From Epiperipatus broadwayi (Eukaryota > Onychophora > Udeonychophora > Euonychophora > Peripatidae), in the NCBI GenBank assembly GCA_028023455.1, contig JAQFVV010000036.1, forward strand, positions 9,664,719-9,728,718: DNA of 64,000 nt, given 5' to 3'. Shown here piece after piece: positions 1-12,489 of the stretch; within the stretch, counting starts at the first letter, position 1, and every line of letters starts with the position of its first letter. The notes under the pieces are model-generated. The model made no database searches and had not been told where the DNA came from. It worked only from the letters and a program-made list of their open reading frames with translations. The position numbers and the translations under genes are program-made.

Positions 1-13
1 CTTTTTTAACCTA

Positions 14-943
14 CTATAATCCCAGGTCTGATGGGTGATAAATGCTTTTATAACTTAATGATTGCAGTCTCGGATTATCAGGCCTCTTTATCTTGTCTGG
101 TGGTTGATAGACAAGGGATTTCAAACTGCTGGTTGTTAATAACTGTAGCCTTAGGTTGTCGGAATTATTCACCTTATCTGGTGGCTCCTTGGCCCATGGG
201 ATGAAATCCAGTACTGTCATTATTTTCACTATTTCCTTTACTTCATCTGGTTGACATATTCTTGCTACATAAGGTGGGATAATATTGTTACTTTTTTGAA
301 GTGTATTTATATTGTTGGTAAGCTTGGTTAGCTGGGTTTGAGGTACCATGTCTCGTACATCATTTTCTGGGGATATCCTGTCTAAATACAGTTGGGGACA
401 TTTTTTTTACTTCATGAATAATTTTTATGTGAAGAAGCTTGGTTAGCTGGGCTTGAGATCTCAGGCCTGGTGTATCATTTTCATTTGCTGAATCATTGGT
501 CTATATTTTCTGGTTCAGGGGTTCCTCTGTTAATACTCCTACTGAGTTCAGGTCTGTTTTCTGTTTTGTACCTCATTCACTTCTTGACTGCTTTTCGGGG
601 AGCAATTTTCAACTTCAGGTTGGAGGGTTTTCCGTTCCTCTCTCACTTTTGCCCATTTGTGGATGAGTCTGAACAACTATGTTTCTCATGTCTCCTTAGG
701 ACTTCATCTTTCCATTCTCTTGCTTTTTCTTTGCTTTTTCTGAGCATTTCCTCAAGACATCTTATAAAAGAATCTTCCAGATTCACAGTTTTCTGGGCAG
801 TTTTTATGACTGTTGGTGGAGACTCTGGAAATCCAGATGTGTCCCGATCCATGACCATGCTCGGCTCGAATATAGTGGCCAGTGATGAAGATAATTCTTT
901 TTTTTATTATTATTTTATTATAAATTTCTTTTCCTAATTGCAC
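14..943 (-). pseudogene. Decayed coding patch, unidentified (possible retroelement remnant)
   Basis: Two open segments lie on the minus strand, at 349-14 (111 codons) and 858-643 (71 codons), in different frames and joined by sequence with stops. The upstream one is hydrophilic and rich in K, E and R (FIRCLEEMLRKSKEKAREW), so probably helical or coiled coil. The downstream one is rich in P, D and N. The motif QLTKL occurs twice, at the start of the 349-14 segment and again in another frame near 430-460, which suggests an internal duplication. Base composition is less AT-rich than the flanks. I recognise no family. A retroelement gag-like region is possible, given the rest of the window, but not shown. 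Confidence 0.35.
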
Positions 944-1418
944 TGATAAAAAAATAAATAAATTGTGTTTTATGGTTGAATTAATGCTAAAAATTATCCA
1001 ATACAGTTAAAGTCTTAACTGAAAGAGAAAATCAAAATAATATTACGGTGAAAGAAACTGAAAATGTCTCTATTGAAAAGCAATAATTAACTTATTGTGA
1101 AAATGCTCTAGTTATTAAATACTTTATCCTGAACAGCAAATATTTTCACAAAGACAGAATTGCAATTAATGATATAAGTCTTTTTGAATATGCACTATGA
1201 GATTTTGAAAATCAAAAGCTATTATAAGATTTATTTTCGAATTAGTGCCTTAGCAATAATTAATTAAGTATGATATGTATATCTTTACAGCATTAATTAT
1301 AAACAAAAGGTTTCTTGCAATGGTTAAGTACTATTGTTATTATCTCTACTTCCTTGTTTAACCCTCTGCTATTATGTTTTACGTTTAATTACAAATTTTT
1401 ATTAATGACTAATCGGCT

Positions 1419-1500
1419 ATCTCCCTCTCAGTTTTTTTTGGCCTATCTGCTGCCAACATATCTCCCTCTCAGTTTTTTTTGGCCTATCTGCTGCCAACAT
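1419..1500. repeat. 41-bp tandem duplication
   Basis: Two consecutive copies of a 41-bp unit, 1419-1459 and 1460-1500, appear identical by eye. Each contains CCCTCTCAG, a T-run and GGCCTATCTGCTGCCAACAT. The apparent absence of divergence suggests a recent local duplication. It is followed by short TA tracts. Confidence 0.9.
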
Positions 1501-2383
1501 ATATATATAATACTGCCAATATATATAGGAAAATAATTTTTTAAATGCTACCTGCCAAGTTATTTTGCTGCTAACATATATATATAAAAGCACACAATTT
1601 TATTTATATATAAACATTAGCCAGATCCGGGTATATTTATTTAGTTCCCTCTTATTTAAGATTAACATATATATATATATATATAAAAAAAAAAAATATT
1701 ATACAGTATAATTATTTGTCCAATTCATGTCTCTTTATTTGGTCTAATAAAATTTATACACGTTTTTTTAAAAGCAAATTATACATACAAAAAAAAAATT
1801 CAGCCTGATGACAAAATTTATTTTAGAAGTAACTCCATTTATTGAAGTTATCTCCGGATGCCATTCCACCAGTTAAAAATATCCATAGACTGTTAGCTTC
1901 CCCCAAATTTAATTAGCTATTCCGTTTAACTACAGGCATTAATTAGAATATTCGAATTTTCATTTATTACAAATTTTTATTTACTATTACATTTTTGAAT
2001 TCCATATGATAGCCTATTTTATCTAGGTCATTGCCATACAAAATTATTTTATGCTACATTGTGCTTTGAGCCGACAAAACTTTATTTTGACAGTAAAATT
2101 ACAAGATTTGACATATACAGATTGTCACAATATTTCATTTGGGACAACAATTCAATAATTTACACCATACATATATAACGTGATCTAGGTGAAACAATAA
2201 AACATAAATGGCTCATATCGCACTATAGCAAGTTTGGATAGATTTAGATTATACATTATACATAATTAAATGCCCGAGTAAAACAAAATATATGAAAATA
2301 CAGTAATATATATGTTAGATAAACAAATATAGATAATATAGTGTTTGAACAATACTATATATATATATATATATTAAAATATA

Positions 2384-2490
2384 AGGGATTTGGATGTTTG
2401 AATAATGGACAAAATGCTAAAATTGAGCTACAGGGATGTGGGTGTTTAAATAATCGAGAGCTACAGTGATGTGGGTGTTTAAATAATCAA
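2384..2490. repeat. 33-bp tandem repeat
   Basis: Two near-identical 33-bp units begin with GAGCTACAG at 2425 and 2458, differing at about two positions. A third decayed partial copy (GGATTTGGATGTTTGAATAA) lies upstream from 2386. Confidence 0.8.
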
Positions 2491-2968
2491 GACCCCACAT
2501 TTGGACAAACCATGGACCCAGGAAAAAATATACTATGTAATGGTCAGATTAGTCTATCTTGCTAACACCCTGCAGAATTCAAACTACAAACATAAATCTG
2601 AACACTCTAGGAGGGGTTGCCTTCTAGATATCCTAGGTTCATATCTAAAGTCTAAATTCCATAGTGCCACCTATGTGATAATGCACCTGATGCCACTAAT
2701 AATATATACCTTTACCGGTGCCTGGTGGTCAGGGCGAAACAAAATTCTCTATGATGATATAATCTGGGTATTAGAGCTGCAACATGAAGAATTATAATTG
2801 TTTACTCATTAAATTAATTAGGTTATTAAATCAAAAACATATTTTAAAATCTACATGAAAAAAAAAAACAATTTAACAAAAAAAAATACGATCAGCACTC
2901 ATTAAAGTATGTAAGATTGGTTATCTTAATATAAAGCTGAGTATTAATTGTATATATGTGTGGAGATG

Positions 2969-3027
2969 GTAATCTGAACCAACTGATGAGTGCTGGTTTA
3001 GCACAAATTACTAATATTGGTGATTAT
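2969..3027 (+). ncRNA. Hammerhead ribozyme-like motif (type I, partly decayed)
   Basis: Seen: exact core CUGAUGA at 2983-2989; stem II GUGCU/AGCAC (2990-2994 with 3000-3004) closed by GGUUU; stem I formed by CCAA/UUGG (2979-2982 with 3017-3020) plus GUAAUC/GAUUAU (2969-2974 with 3022-3027) across an asymmetric internal loop. The second core box reads AAAU instead of GAAA and stem III is poor, so cleavage is doubtful. A related copy at 4024-4086 has the intact GAAA and stem III but a damaged first box, which suggests both descend from a working ribozyme. Known: type I hammerheads occur in Penelope-like elements and retrozymes. Confidence 0.5.
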
Positions 3028-3072
3028 TTATCTTTTCAATATGTGTGTGATCAGGTGAATCAGCAATATAAG

Positions 3073-3120
3073 ATGGCACTGAGAGTTTAGGTCATGTGAA
3101 AGTCTGAGTTTGAATCCCGC
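3073..3120 (+). mobile_element. tRNA-derived SINE head (fragment)
   Basis: An A-box-like TGGCACTGAGAG (about 3075) is followed by a B-box-like GAGTTTGAATCC (3106-3117), as in the tRNA-derived promoter of SINEs. The AAGATGGCA start is shared with the sequence at 48362. No tRNA cloverleaf can be folded with confidence, so this is a SINE-like relic and not a tRNA gene. A TA tract follows directly. Confidence 0.4.
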
Positions 3121-3549
3121 ATATATTATATATATATATATATAAATGCAGGTGTAATCCTGTACAATGTATTAAAATAGATTATGCAGAATATGCAAGT
3201 GCAAACACATTCTCAATTTGATTTAAACATGCATTTTAACTATTCTTCACATTAATACTTTTCATATTTTTTTTGTTAAATTGTTTTTTTTTTAAATGTA
3301 GATTTTAAAATATGTTTTTGATTTAATATCCTAATTAATTTAATGATTAAACGATTATAATTCTTCATGTCACAGCTCTAATACCACAGTATCATTATCT
3401 TTTTAAAATTATACCTATTAAATCATTTATTGCTATAATATCCAAGTTTATAAATTTAACATTATTTTAATTATAAATTTAAAATTTTGGAACTATAATT
3501 TATATATTATATACCATGCTGACTATGGATAACCAATCAAAAGGTTACA

Positions 3550-3706
<157 letters not shown>

Positions 3707-3913
3707 AATTGCTAAGGGTTAACAAATAAATGTCAAACATACTGCCCTCATAACATTGACATAAAACACATGGTGATAGTATATTGTTTTTATTAGTCAT
3801 TTAATAGACTAAATATTATTCATGTAATTTCTCTAGTGCAATTTCCATTCAAATCGCATGTAAGGTAGAGACTTGTTTCTAGCTGGTTTTAATACCTTTT
3901 GGAAAGACATGTC

Positions 3914-3970
3914 AAAAAGCGTATGCTTCCCACAATGCACATTTCATGCTGACACAGCATGGGTAAGTTG
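3914..3970 (-). other. Relic of the hammerhead-like repeat
   Basis: On the minus strand, a six-pair stem ATGCTG/CAGCAT (loop TGT) is followed immediately by GAAA and TGTGCATTGTGGG. This matches the stem II, core 2 and stem III layout of the copy at 4024-4086 in inverse orientation. The first core box is CTTACCC instead of CTGANGA, so it is not a ribozyme now. Confidence 0.3.
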
Positions 3971-4023
3971 GCCCAGTCGCATCAGTACATATTGAATAAT
4001 GAACAAATTATATGTAAGATAAT

Positions 4024-4086
4024 ATAATCTGGGACAAATGATGAGTGCTGGATCAGCATGAAATATGCATATTGGGGATCATATAA
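4024..4086 (+). ncRNA. Hammerhead ribozyme-like motif (decayed core 1)
   Basis: Seen: AUGAUGA (4038-4044) in the place of CUGAUGA; stem II GUGCU/AGCAU (4045-4049 with 4055-4059, last pair G-U) closed by GGAUC; GAAA at 4060-4063; short stem III AU/AU around AUGC; predicted cleavage after A4071. Stem I begins CAA/UUG (4035-4037 with 4072-4074) and has an imperfect distal helix of AUAAUC with GAUCAU. C3 of the core is changed to A, which should inactivate it. It is homologous to 2969-3027. Confidence 0.45.
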
Positions 4087-4089
4087 GTT

Positions 4090-6880
4090 TTCCACTTGTT
4101 TTTAGGCATATGTTTATGATTACACACTCCACAAGTCAGCAAAACTAGATAGAAACCAGTCCATACTTTACAGAAGGTATTGTAGTGAAAATTATATGAA
4201 CAATCTCCAGTCTACTAAACGACTAATAAAATTATTAATACAATCTTATGCTTTTGCCTGATACTGTTGCCTTGGAATAGCAGTTAGTTGTTATACAACT
4301 AATAATGTGAGGGATTTCAAGTGCCCATGAAAATACCTACCATTTCCAATCATACTGTAACAGCTTCCTCATGAGTAGGTACGGTGATACATCCAGCTAT
4401 TCTGGGACAGATTGATATAGGTCTGGTATATAATTAGCAGCTTCCAGTTATAGGGTGAATTTGCATTACTGTTTCCATATAGAGGAAACCATATATATGG
4501 TCGTTCATCTGTCATAGTTGCTGTTTCAATTAACCTCCAAATGGATTGACTGCTTATAATGATATCCCTATGCATAATGGAAACAATTATATTGAGCATC
4601 ATTGCTTATTGGTGTATTATTTCCAATGGATGTAGATGTATCAATTTTTATGTCCTTATGTCCATGAGAATAAATGCTCAATCCGATCAAACATGATGGA
4701 ATTTGAACTAGTCCATTATTTGAATTTAAAGTGAGCTATATAGGAATTTAAAATACCTGTCAGAAAGCTTAAATGTTGGTAATATATGAACACAAGTGTA
4801 GAAACAAAAGTATTTATTTAACATTAATAATAAAATTTTAAAAAATAAAGAAAAATCCATTTTAATGAAACATATCATTAAACTTTAGCCGCCAGTGATC
4901 TTTAGCATTTCGAGTTTCAATTTTCATTCACTATAAATAAACACATACTTGCTTTATTCAATTATACAGTGTTGTTTTTAAAGTAATATTTTTCTAAAAA
5001 AATTAATCTGTTTTTATCTGACAATATAGTTATTTCTTTAAAGATATAAAATTCTCTAAACTTCCATTTGTATGCGTGTATGGCGCATACTATATTCATG
5101 CATAACATTAACTTTATTATAGTTATTAGTTTTTTATTCTCTAGCAGATTGATTCCTCAGTTTTACTTTCTTATTGATCACCCATTTAGTACAGAACCAA
5201 CGTTCCATCGTAACCACATTTACTTAGATAGGAGGGGGAGCATGTTCTAATTTTATGTAAAGGTTTAATTTATATAGGATTTTGTTCATATAATTTGCGA
5301 ATTTCAACTGAGATATTGAAATAATAGGTATGTATTTACAAATACTAATAAATGATCCTTATTTACAACATACACCTTACACACACACAGACATTCCTAA
5401 TCTATCTCTATTTTAGACATACTGCCCTACTTGGCATATATAGTCCTTAAGTTTTTCTTGTGGTCAAAGTGTGTGAGAAGTCTTAAGAAAATATCTTTAA
5501 TTGAAATAGTTATACTTTATTCATCATTTATTAAATCTTTACTGTCATCATTCATTTGTTCTTAATCACTGTTACTTTTCCAATTAGCTGACAAATTATA
5601 TTTTTTCTTTATTTCTTCTACTTTGAATTTATTTCATTTTATTAGAATTATCTACCCATTATTTATTTTATCTATGGCATAGATAGTTTATGGGCTTTCT
5701 AATCTCTTTTATTTTCTAATTTAATCAATTGTAACCGCCTAGACAACATCAGCAACACCATTCCTAGCATATATTTCCTTTTCATAATGTCACGTATCTG
5801 TACGCTTTCCTAGATTTTGAAACTTTCATATTCAAAGCTATTAGTGTTCTCAGTAATAGACTGCAGAGCTTAAAAACATGAATGTGAAACTGATGGAACA
5901 TTAGTATCTCTGCATGATTATCATTTAGATGTTCTAAATAATATTTATTTTTATTAATAAATGAGATTCTAATATGGCCTTACATCACATTCACTCATTA
6001 TTGCGATTATGAATATTATATTCTATGTTTTTTATAATCCAATCAGAATATATATGATTTAAATATTATTCCCCCGCACACATTTTCTTTCCCATTATAA
6101 TTCATGAGTATACATTGTATAGCAGGTTGTAAACATAAAATCTTTTTATTTATTTATTTATTTTTTTTATTTTCCTTTCACTCATATGCAAATATTAGCA
6201 TTATTATTTCTTATAAAAAACCTTTATCACTAATAAATGTAAAATTTAAATACCTTTTATCTTTTCCCCCACTTCAAAACATTTTTTTAAATTTAGCATT
6301 ACTGTGGTTATCCTGTATGTAGATTTTTGTTCCAGGCGCACTGAGTGTCTTTTTTCTGTTTATCTTGCTCTGTACATAAAAATAGAAACAAAACCTTAAG
6401 CATACAAGTACAATTAACTGAACAAATCTTACCTTGGTTAGTTTCTTGTTATTTGCGCATAATCTGGATCTCCACGAAAATACGATCAGCAAGCATTTCC
6501 GAATTCTACTTAATAAATCTTCACATTATAGTGATTATTATTATATCTTTTTTTTTCGATGCATACTTTAACAAGTTTCATTAAGATTTAGGCAATTTTT
6601 TTCTTCAGTATTTATCCTTCTCTAGTTTTTTTTTGTTGGAAAGCAGGTTTGTAAATATATTTTTAATAAGTTTGTCTAATTACTGGGCTCCAAATATTCC
6701 TTTTTTGACTATTAAGTTTTGCCTGCCTAAAATTATACAGACTTTTCTCATTCTTTCTAGTTTATAAAAGTTTAACTTTTCTCTGACTGTGAGAAATCTT
6801 AATTCACATTTCATTATTGGTTTTTTTTTTTTTACTTTCAAGTAGAAGCTTAATCTTTATTGTTTAAATATGTGTTGTAT
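4090..6880. other. AT-rich non-coding stretch
   Basis: Short open frames here (77 codons or fewer) have biased AT-driven composition and no motif. I see no RNA gene, transposon terminus or tandem array. Confidence 0.55.
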
Positions 6881-6976
6881 CAAGCATTGTTAGCCGAGAG
6901 ATCAACGCAGTTGCTTGCAGATAGTTGTTTCAGATTCGCCTCCTGGCAGATGCTATAACATATGGAGGAAAAAAGA
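6881..6976 (+). mobile_element. tRNA-derived SINE copy
   Basis: It begins CAAGCATTGTTAGCCGAGAG (A-box-like TTAGCCGAGAG), continues to a B-box-like TTTCAGATTCG (about 6928-6938), then GGCAGATGCTATAACATATG and an A-rich tail. The copy at 47905-47975 shares the CAAGCATTG start and the GATGCTATRACAYATG segment before its poly-A tail, so the two define one SINE family. It ends a few bases before the TIR element at 6980. Confidence 0.55.
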
Positions 6977-6979
6977 ATG

Positions 6980-7941
6980 GTAAAACTGTCTGTTAGAGGC
7001 CACAAAATTTCGCCCTCTATTTTTAAAAAAACGGAACCATATTTTTTTCGTACTAAGTGTATATAAATAACTATATCTAACTATAAATGTTTTTACATAA
7101 AGGTTAACAATAAAAAAAATGAACTTACACTTTTATGTGTAGTTTTGAGCTATGCACATGAAGAAATTCACGAAAACGGTGTCATGTTATGCATACCTCT
7201 AAATGCAAATTCCTGCAGGTACGATGGATGAAAGAAGTACGATAAAGAGTATTGGCAAATTATTTGCTCAACAAAACATTAGATCAACAATGGTGTTCAA
7301 AGACAGATGGTGTGGGGAAAAAAAAAGACCCCCTTCTTATTCCGGAGTTTGAAATTGTTCAAGCAGGCGATGTATATTCCATCTTTCTGCCAGAACAGCT
7401 GCAACATTTAAAATTTCATTTTGGGGAACCAAAGAAGTGATAGAAATTCTGTCTACAAAAGTTACACGTGGCAAAAGTAGTCATAATTTTGATAGCAGGG
7501 ACTTCTTTTGTGACACTTGTTAAGTTTTGACACATAATCTAGCTCAAAATTGCTCATAAAATGTATGTTTTTTTAAATTTTATTTATTAACCTTTATGTA
7601 AAAAAATACATTTATAGTTAGATATATTTTACAATTACATAGTAAGAATAATATAGTTCGAACCACGGATAGTGGAGATCGATGAATCATACTTCTTTCA
7701 TCCATCCTACTTGCAGGAATTTACATTTAGGAGTATGCACGAACATGACACCGTTTTTGTGAATTTCCTCGTGTGTATAGCTCTAAACTACGCATAAAAA
7801 TGTTTGTTTATTTATTTATTATTAACCTTTATGTAAAAACATTTATAGTTAGATATAGTTTATTTATAGTTAAATATACTTAGATACACTTAGTACGAAA
7901 AATATATAGTTCAGGTTATGGTCGTTAACAGTCAGTTTTAC
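6980..7941. mobile_element. Non-autonomous element with ~260-bp terminal inverted repeats
   Basis: Left arm 6980-7243 begins GTAAAACTGTCTGTTA. Its reverse complement, diverged, is the right arm 7687-7941, which ends AACAGTCAGTTTTAC. Both arms contain ACATAAAGGTTAA, AACGGTGTCATGTT, AATTCCTGCA and GGATGAAAGAAGTA. A third partial minus-strand copy of the TTTATAGTTAGATAT/CCTTTATGTAAAA block lies at about 7540-7640. The interior has a 62-codon open frame (7252-7440) with no recognised motif and no transposase. Flanking TA could be a target duplication but is not distinctive. Superfamily not assignable by eye. Confidence 0.65.
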
Positions 7942-9468
7942 TAAAACAAATATTTGTTTTCTCAACTTGTCATTATTAATTACTGAATCATATTTAGCAT
8001 TTGATTAAGTAGCTAGATAGGCTAAAAAAATATAATTTTCTCTTGAAGATTTTAGATTGCTTTCTCTTTTTTAAATTTATAATGACTAAAGCACCTACCT
8101 TTCCATAGATAAAACGAATGTTTTCCCAAGTTAATGCAGTTAATCATTTCTTTTAATCTATAGTGTTGTTTTTCCTTTCTCTTGGTTATTATGGCAAGAA
8201 TAGCAACTTTTGTTTTCTTTCTTAAACTGATCATAGCTAGCATTTTGATTATAAGTAGATTGTCAAGACTGGGAATTAAACCGCAATGAAGAAATTGGTT
8301 TACTCCATAATATTAAGAATCTTTTAAAAATATTTCATCTCTTTAGATATCTTTGTAATGTAATTTTTTCTCTTCTTTGTTTAATTAATTAAGACATCAA
8401 TATTTTACCTATTATAACACGAAAAAAAAAACCCCTTAACACCGGGATCTGACTTTTTTTTTTTAAGGTTGTCTGATATTCATCTTTGTAAAGAAAAACG
8501 GGAAATGTAAGACTGGAGAGACATGTGCTGAAATCTGATTGGTTGACTCTCCCGTCACTGTGTCTAAGTTTTTTCTTAAACAAAATGTTTCTGTTATTTC
8601 GTTTTGAAATAATATTGAAATATAAAAATCTTTAATAAATGAAATTGATTTAAATCAAAACTTACAAACCAAGTTTTATTTCTGATTGTATTTTGAATCT
8701 GTGATATGATTAATTAATGTAACCTATAAACTTTATAGTAATTATATCGACGTTATTATTAGGATAATTTTCAAAATAAAACTATTATCTTGTGGTAAAT
8801 AATTGTTCTTTTGGTATTCATCTTATAGCTAAAGACGCTAAAACACATAAAAATGCTGTTTCCACAGCCAACACGTTTTCTATAATACAACTTTTTTGTT
8901 GTGCTACAGAATGCAGGCCACTATGTCATGTCACAGTACAGCAAGTATGTCGCATCACAGCAAATACATTTTTCAAATTCACACAGTTTATAAAGCTTGA
9001 TGAGAGAGTTTGTATTTGAATTGGATGGAAATGTTGTTTTCATTGGATTTTTTATTATTTTAAAGTATTGAAATGTTCAAATGTTTTAAAGTAATAATTC
9101 TAAGACTTTTTGCAACATACTCTGTTGAAGTTTTAATTGGGAAAATGTTAAATATCTATGTTTTTAGTGAGTTGCAATTAGGTAACGTGTCTAACGTTCG
9201 TAACATTCCACGAGACAAGAAGATTCTACCGCGTGTATATTTTTGAAGCAAAAAGAGTGGTACCAAAAAAATATCCAGTAAGAAAAGTACAAATATACAC
9301 ATTTTTTTGTAAATTTTATAAAAAGCAAATATTATAAACCATGTTTAATAAGTAAAGAAGACATTTGTATGTGTTTGTTGTTTTTTAAAAAAGTTTGAGT
9401 TTCTTTCTTTTGTCTGAGTACGGTTACCATTTTGAATTTTTTTATTTTAGCATTACAAACAACAGAAC
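7942..9468. other. AT-rich non-coding stretch
   Basis: No gene recognised. Open frames up to 75 codons (8792-9019) have no motif. The sequence is rich in A and T runs. Confidence 0.55.
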
Positions 9469-9624
9469 ACTAACCCTAAAACTAACCCTAACCCTAAAAC
9501 TAACCCTAACCCTAAAACTAACCATACACCTAACCCTAAAACTAACCCTAACACTAACCCTAAAACTAACCCTAAACCTAACCCTAAAACTAACCCTAAA
9601 ACTAACCCTAAACCTAACCGTAAC
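9469..9624. repeat. Interstitial telomere-like repeat tract
   Basis: About 155 bp built from CTAACC and CTAAAA hexamer variants (CTAACCCTAAAACTAACC and similar). This is a decayed AACCCT array, the C-strand of the TTAGGG telomeric repeat usual in molluscs, vertebrates and many other animals. It is internal and flanked by ordinary AT-rich sequence, so it is not a chromosome end. Confidence 0.85.
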
Positions 9625-10423
9625 AACTTTTACTTTTTATTGTCATTATATTTGAAGTAAAAAATAGCCGTAATACCTCTTCGTCTGTAAAAAAAAAGTA
9701 AAATGAAGACTAAAAATATAAAAAATCGACTAAGAAATTTTACTTTTTATTATGATTATTATTTTTTAGTTAAACAACAACAACAACAAAAAGTCGTAAC
9801 ACAAGTAAAAAAATATCCGATAGAAAATTGATAAAAAAAGCCATAACACAATTAAAAAAATATAGATAGAAAAAACATGAATCAAATAGTAATTTTTTGA
9901 TTTTATTTTACATTTATTATTATCATTTAAATTGTATACGTTAATAAAAAATAATATTTATAAAAGACAATTTTGGTTTGTTTTTATTTTCACATTACTA
10001 AAAAGCCCAGCAAAATTATTATAATCAATGGCCGGGAATGGTCATATTTTATAGTTTTATCGTGAAAATGGCGCCATCCAACGGCATCTTTATCTATAAG
10101 ACAAGCACCGTTCTTTCTTTTCTTGAATACAATTCTATTTTTAACTTTTGAAGAAACATTGCAATAAATAATTCAAAATCAAACTTGTACACAACGATGT
10201 TTATTTAGATTTACCAGTCTTTTAAATTATACTGCTAGAATTATTAAAATTTATATTAAATATTAAAACTTATATTAATATTATTGATTATGAATAATAA
10301 CAATTATTAATCAAAATTATAAATCAGCTTTTAAATTTAAAATAATTCATTAATAAAATCAGTTATGAACAATGACAAAAACATATCAAACATTTATTTA
10401 AACACAAATACATACCTTTCTTT

Positions 10424-10474
<51 letters not shown>

Positions 10475-10484
10475 AGAAATCATT

Positions 10485-10518
<34 letters not shown>

Positions 10519-12400
10519 AATGATGAGTTACAACCTGACGCACCATCCAATTATTTAGGACACTCTGCCAATTGGAGCCACATAAACATATTTGCTTAAC
10601 CAATAAATTGCCAAGGAAATTATCATATTAACGATTTTCCTTTCCAACATATATATTTACATAAACATCTTTTTATTTTTAAAGAAATAATAGAAAACAT
10701 TAAACCACATAGGTATACTAAAACTGGAATAAAACATGTGCTATATGTCACTAACTGGGGAGAACTATACCAAAAAATTGCACATAAACCTCACAAAACA
10801 ATGACTGAATTTAAATCTAATCACATAGCAACTAGCTGTAGAAACGAAATTTAAAATGTTCACAAATAATTGTTTTAATCCCAATTATATATATTAGGTC
10901 TGCTCAACAATGAAAAATGACAAGGTTGATATATTTAAAGAACAACACATGATCTACAATGTGTTATTAATTGTTATATTGTCTTCTGCCTTGAAGATAG
11001 AGCTTTTCTTTTCTGCTTAAAAAGAAATAATTTGTAAGAGAATATTCAATTATTTGCTAATTAAGCAACTTTAGTTGTATTCACATAATAACCATAATAA
11101 AGAATATATAACTGTTCTGTTATATAGAAATATCTTCACTAAAGACTTGAAAAGTAAATATATCAATAGATATATAATATTATCATTATACCATGGTTGT
11201 TTGCTAAACAACTTATACCATAGGGAATACTATATCACAATAAAGCCATGAAAGTTTAAAGATTTCACCTACTCATTTAGAAGAAACATGAAGAACATCT
11301 TTTGCCTTGAATAAAATACCTAACCAAATCCAAGAGACAGTAATTAGAGAAGATTACTGCCTTTTAATCCAGACAAAAAATTTCCACTAGGGAGTAATAT
11401 TTCATCTTCATTCATAGGAACTTATTTGACAAATAAACAGTTTCCAGCAGACTCATCAAACTTTAATTAATAAAATGGGATAAAAATTGTGATTTTTGTT
11501 TTATTATTATTTTTTCTTATTATTTTTTTTTGTCTATTGTAAATTTCTGTATATTTTCGTTTTCTATAATTGGAAACCAATGTGTTATAATTTTTGGAAA
11601 ATTCATTATGAGAGTAAGGAAAGGAAAAATATTAGATTTCACTAGTTTTTTTTTATGATCTTCATTTGTATGAAATAAAAAAAATTACACTAGTTTGGAC
11701 CTCCCCATCTGATTGAGTTTTGACAACATAAAAGGAAAGGAGAGGTAAGAGATTTTAATATTATCTCTCATTAAGTAATGCTCATATCATTATTTATATC
11801 CTTCAAATTGCACTTATCATTCTACCTATAATTTTCATTTAATATAATTATTTATAGTAAAAAATGTTAGCCACTTATCACTGCTATAGTTATATGAATC
11901 AATTATGTGTTAGATGTGTAAGTTTATAGAGGTTATATTTTGCAAAAACAATTTAAAATAAAGAAGATTTCCAACATTTTTTTTAAATTATGAGTTCAAT
12001 AGCTGGATTTACATGGAGACTTGATGTTCATGCCTAAACTTTGAGTGCTAGATGTAACAGGCTGGGTGGGTTTCACAGGAGATAGGGGGAGCACATCTTA
12101 CTATGGTTGGTCTTTGGGTCTTCGGATAGGATGCAAGTGATTACATGATGAAATACATAACCTATGACTGTATCTACTTTCAATAGACTAGCTCTACCTA
12201 TTTTTATTAACTTAGATACAATTTGGTTCAGTTCATCCATTTTTACCCTTTTCTAGCCATGTTATGTCACAGTATTCGAACTCAGGAGTAATTTCTTGGA
12301 CTCTTTTATCAAAGAAGGAGATGACACTAATAGTAGTTATTGCACCTCTATATAGGTGATAATTAATTACAAAAAATCCTATAAATGTATCCAAATACCA

Positions 12401-12402
<2 letters not shown>
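9625..12402. other. AT-rich non-coding stretch
   Basis: No gene recognised. The only structured part is the pair of TA-centred palindromes at 10419-10523. Segment 11270-11460 is slightly less AT-rich, but all frames are closed within about 60 codons. Confidence 0.5.
10419..10523. repeat. Two adjacent TA-centred palindromes
   Basis: The first (TA)n is flanked by TTCTTTTATTATA and its near inverse TATAAATAAAAGAA. The second runs TCATTACAATATA through (TA)n to TATATTGTAATGA (10480-10523), a perfect inverted repeat. Each could extrude as a cruciform. Similar structures occur at 21041, 21082 and 48195. Confidence 0.8.

Positions 12403-12487
<85 letters not shown>
12403..12487. repeat. Compound (TA)n(TG)n microsatellite
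   Basis: About 58 bp of TA runs straight into about 27 bp of TG. The overlapping open frames on both strands are repeat artefacts. Confidence 0.97.

Positions 12488-12489
<2 letters not shown>

Larger units (their letters stand above)
944..2750. other. AT-rich non-coding stretch
   Basis: No gene recognised. It holds poly-A/T runs, short TA tracts (about 1669-1685 and 2354-2374) and two small tandem repeats listed separately. A 98-codon open frame at 2501-2797 has no recognisable motif, overlaps the start of an inverted repeat and is probably fortuitous. Confidence 0.6.
2751..3399. repeat. Fold-back inverted repeat (~140-bp arms)
   Basis: Sequence 2751-2888 is the near-perfect reverse complement of 3256-3399. 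Both arms contain TTAGAGCTG, a CATGAAGAATTATAAT block and a long A-run (T-run in the right arm). The ~370-bp loop holds a hammerhead-like motif (2969-3027), a tRNA-like SINE head (3073-3120) and a TA tract. I see no coding sequence. It could be a fold-back transposon or two retroelement ends joined head to head, like the Penelope palindromes further along. Confidence 0.75.

Noticed and set aside
470-937. 155-codon plus-strand open frame
   Set aside because: It is antisense to the coding-like minus-strand segment 858-643 and rich in S, F and L, as shadows of charged coding sequence often are.
7252-7440. 62-codon open frame inside the TIR element as a transposase fragment
   Set aside because: No DDE or DNA-binding motif, and its 5' part overlaps the end of the inverted repeat arm region.
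9395-9655. 86-codon frame of repeating Leu-Thr-Leu-Lys
   Set aside because: Translation of the telomere-like CTAACC tract.
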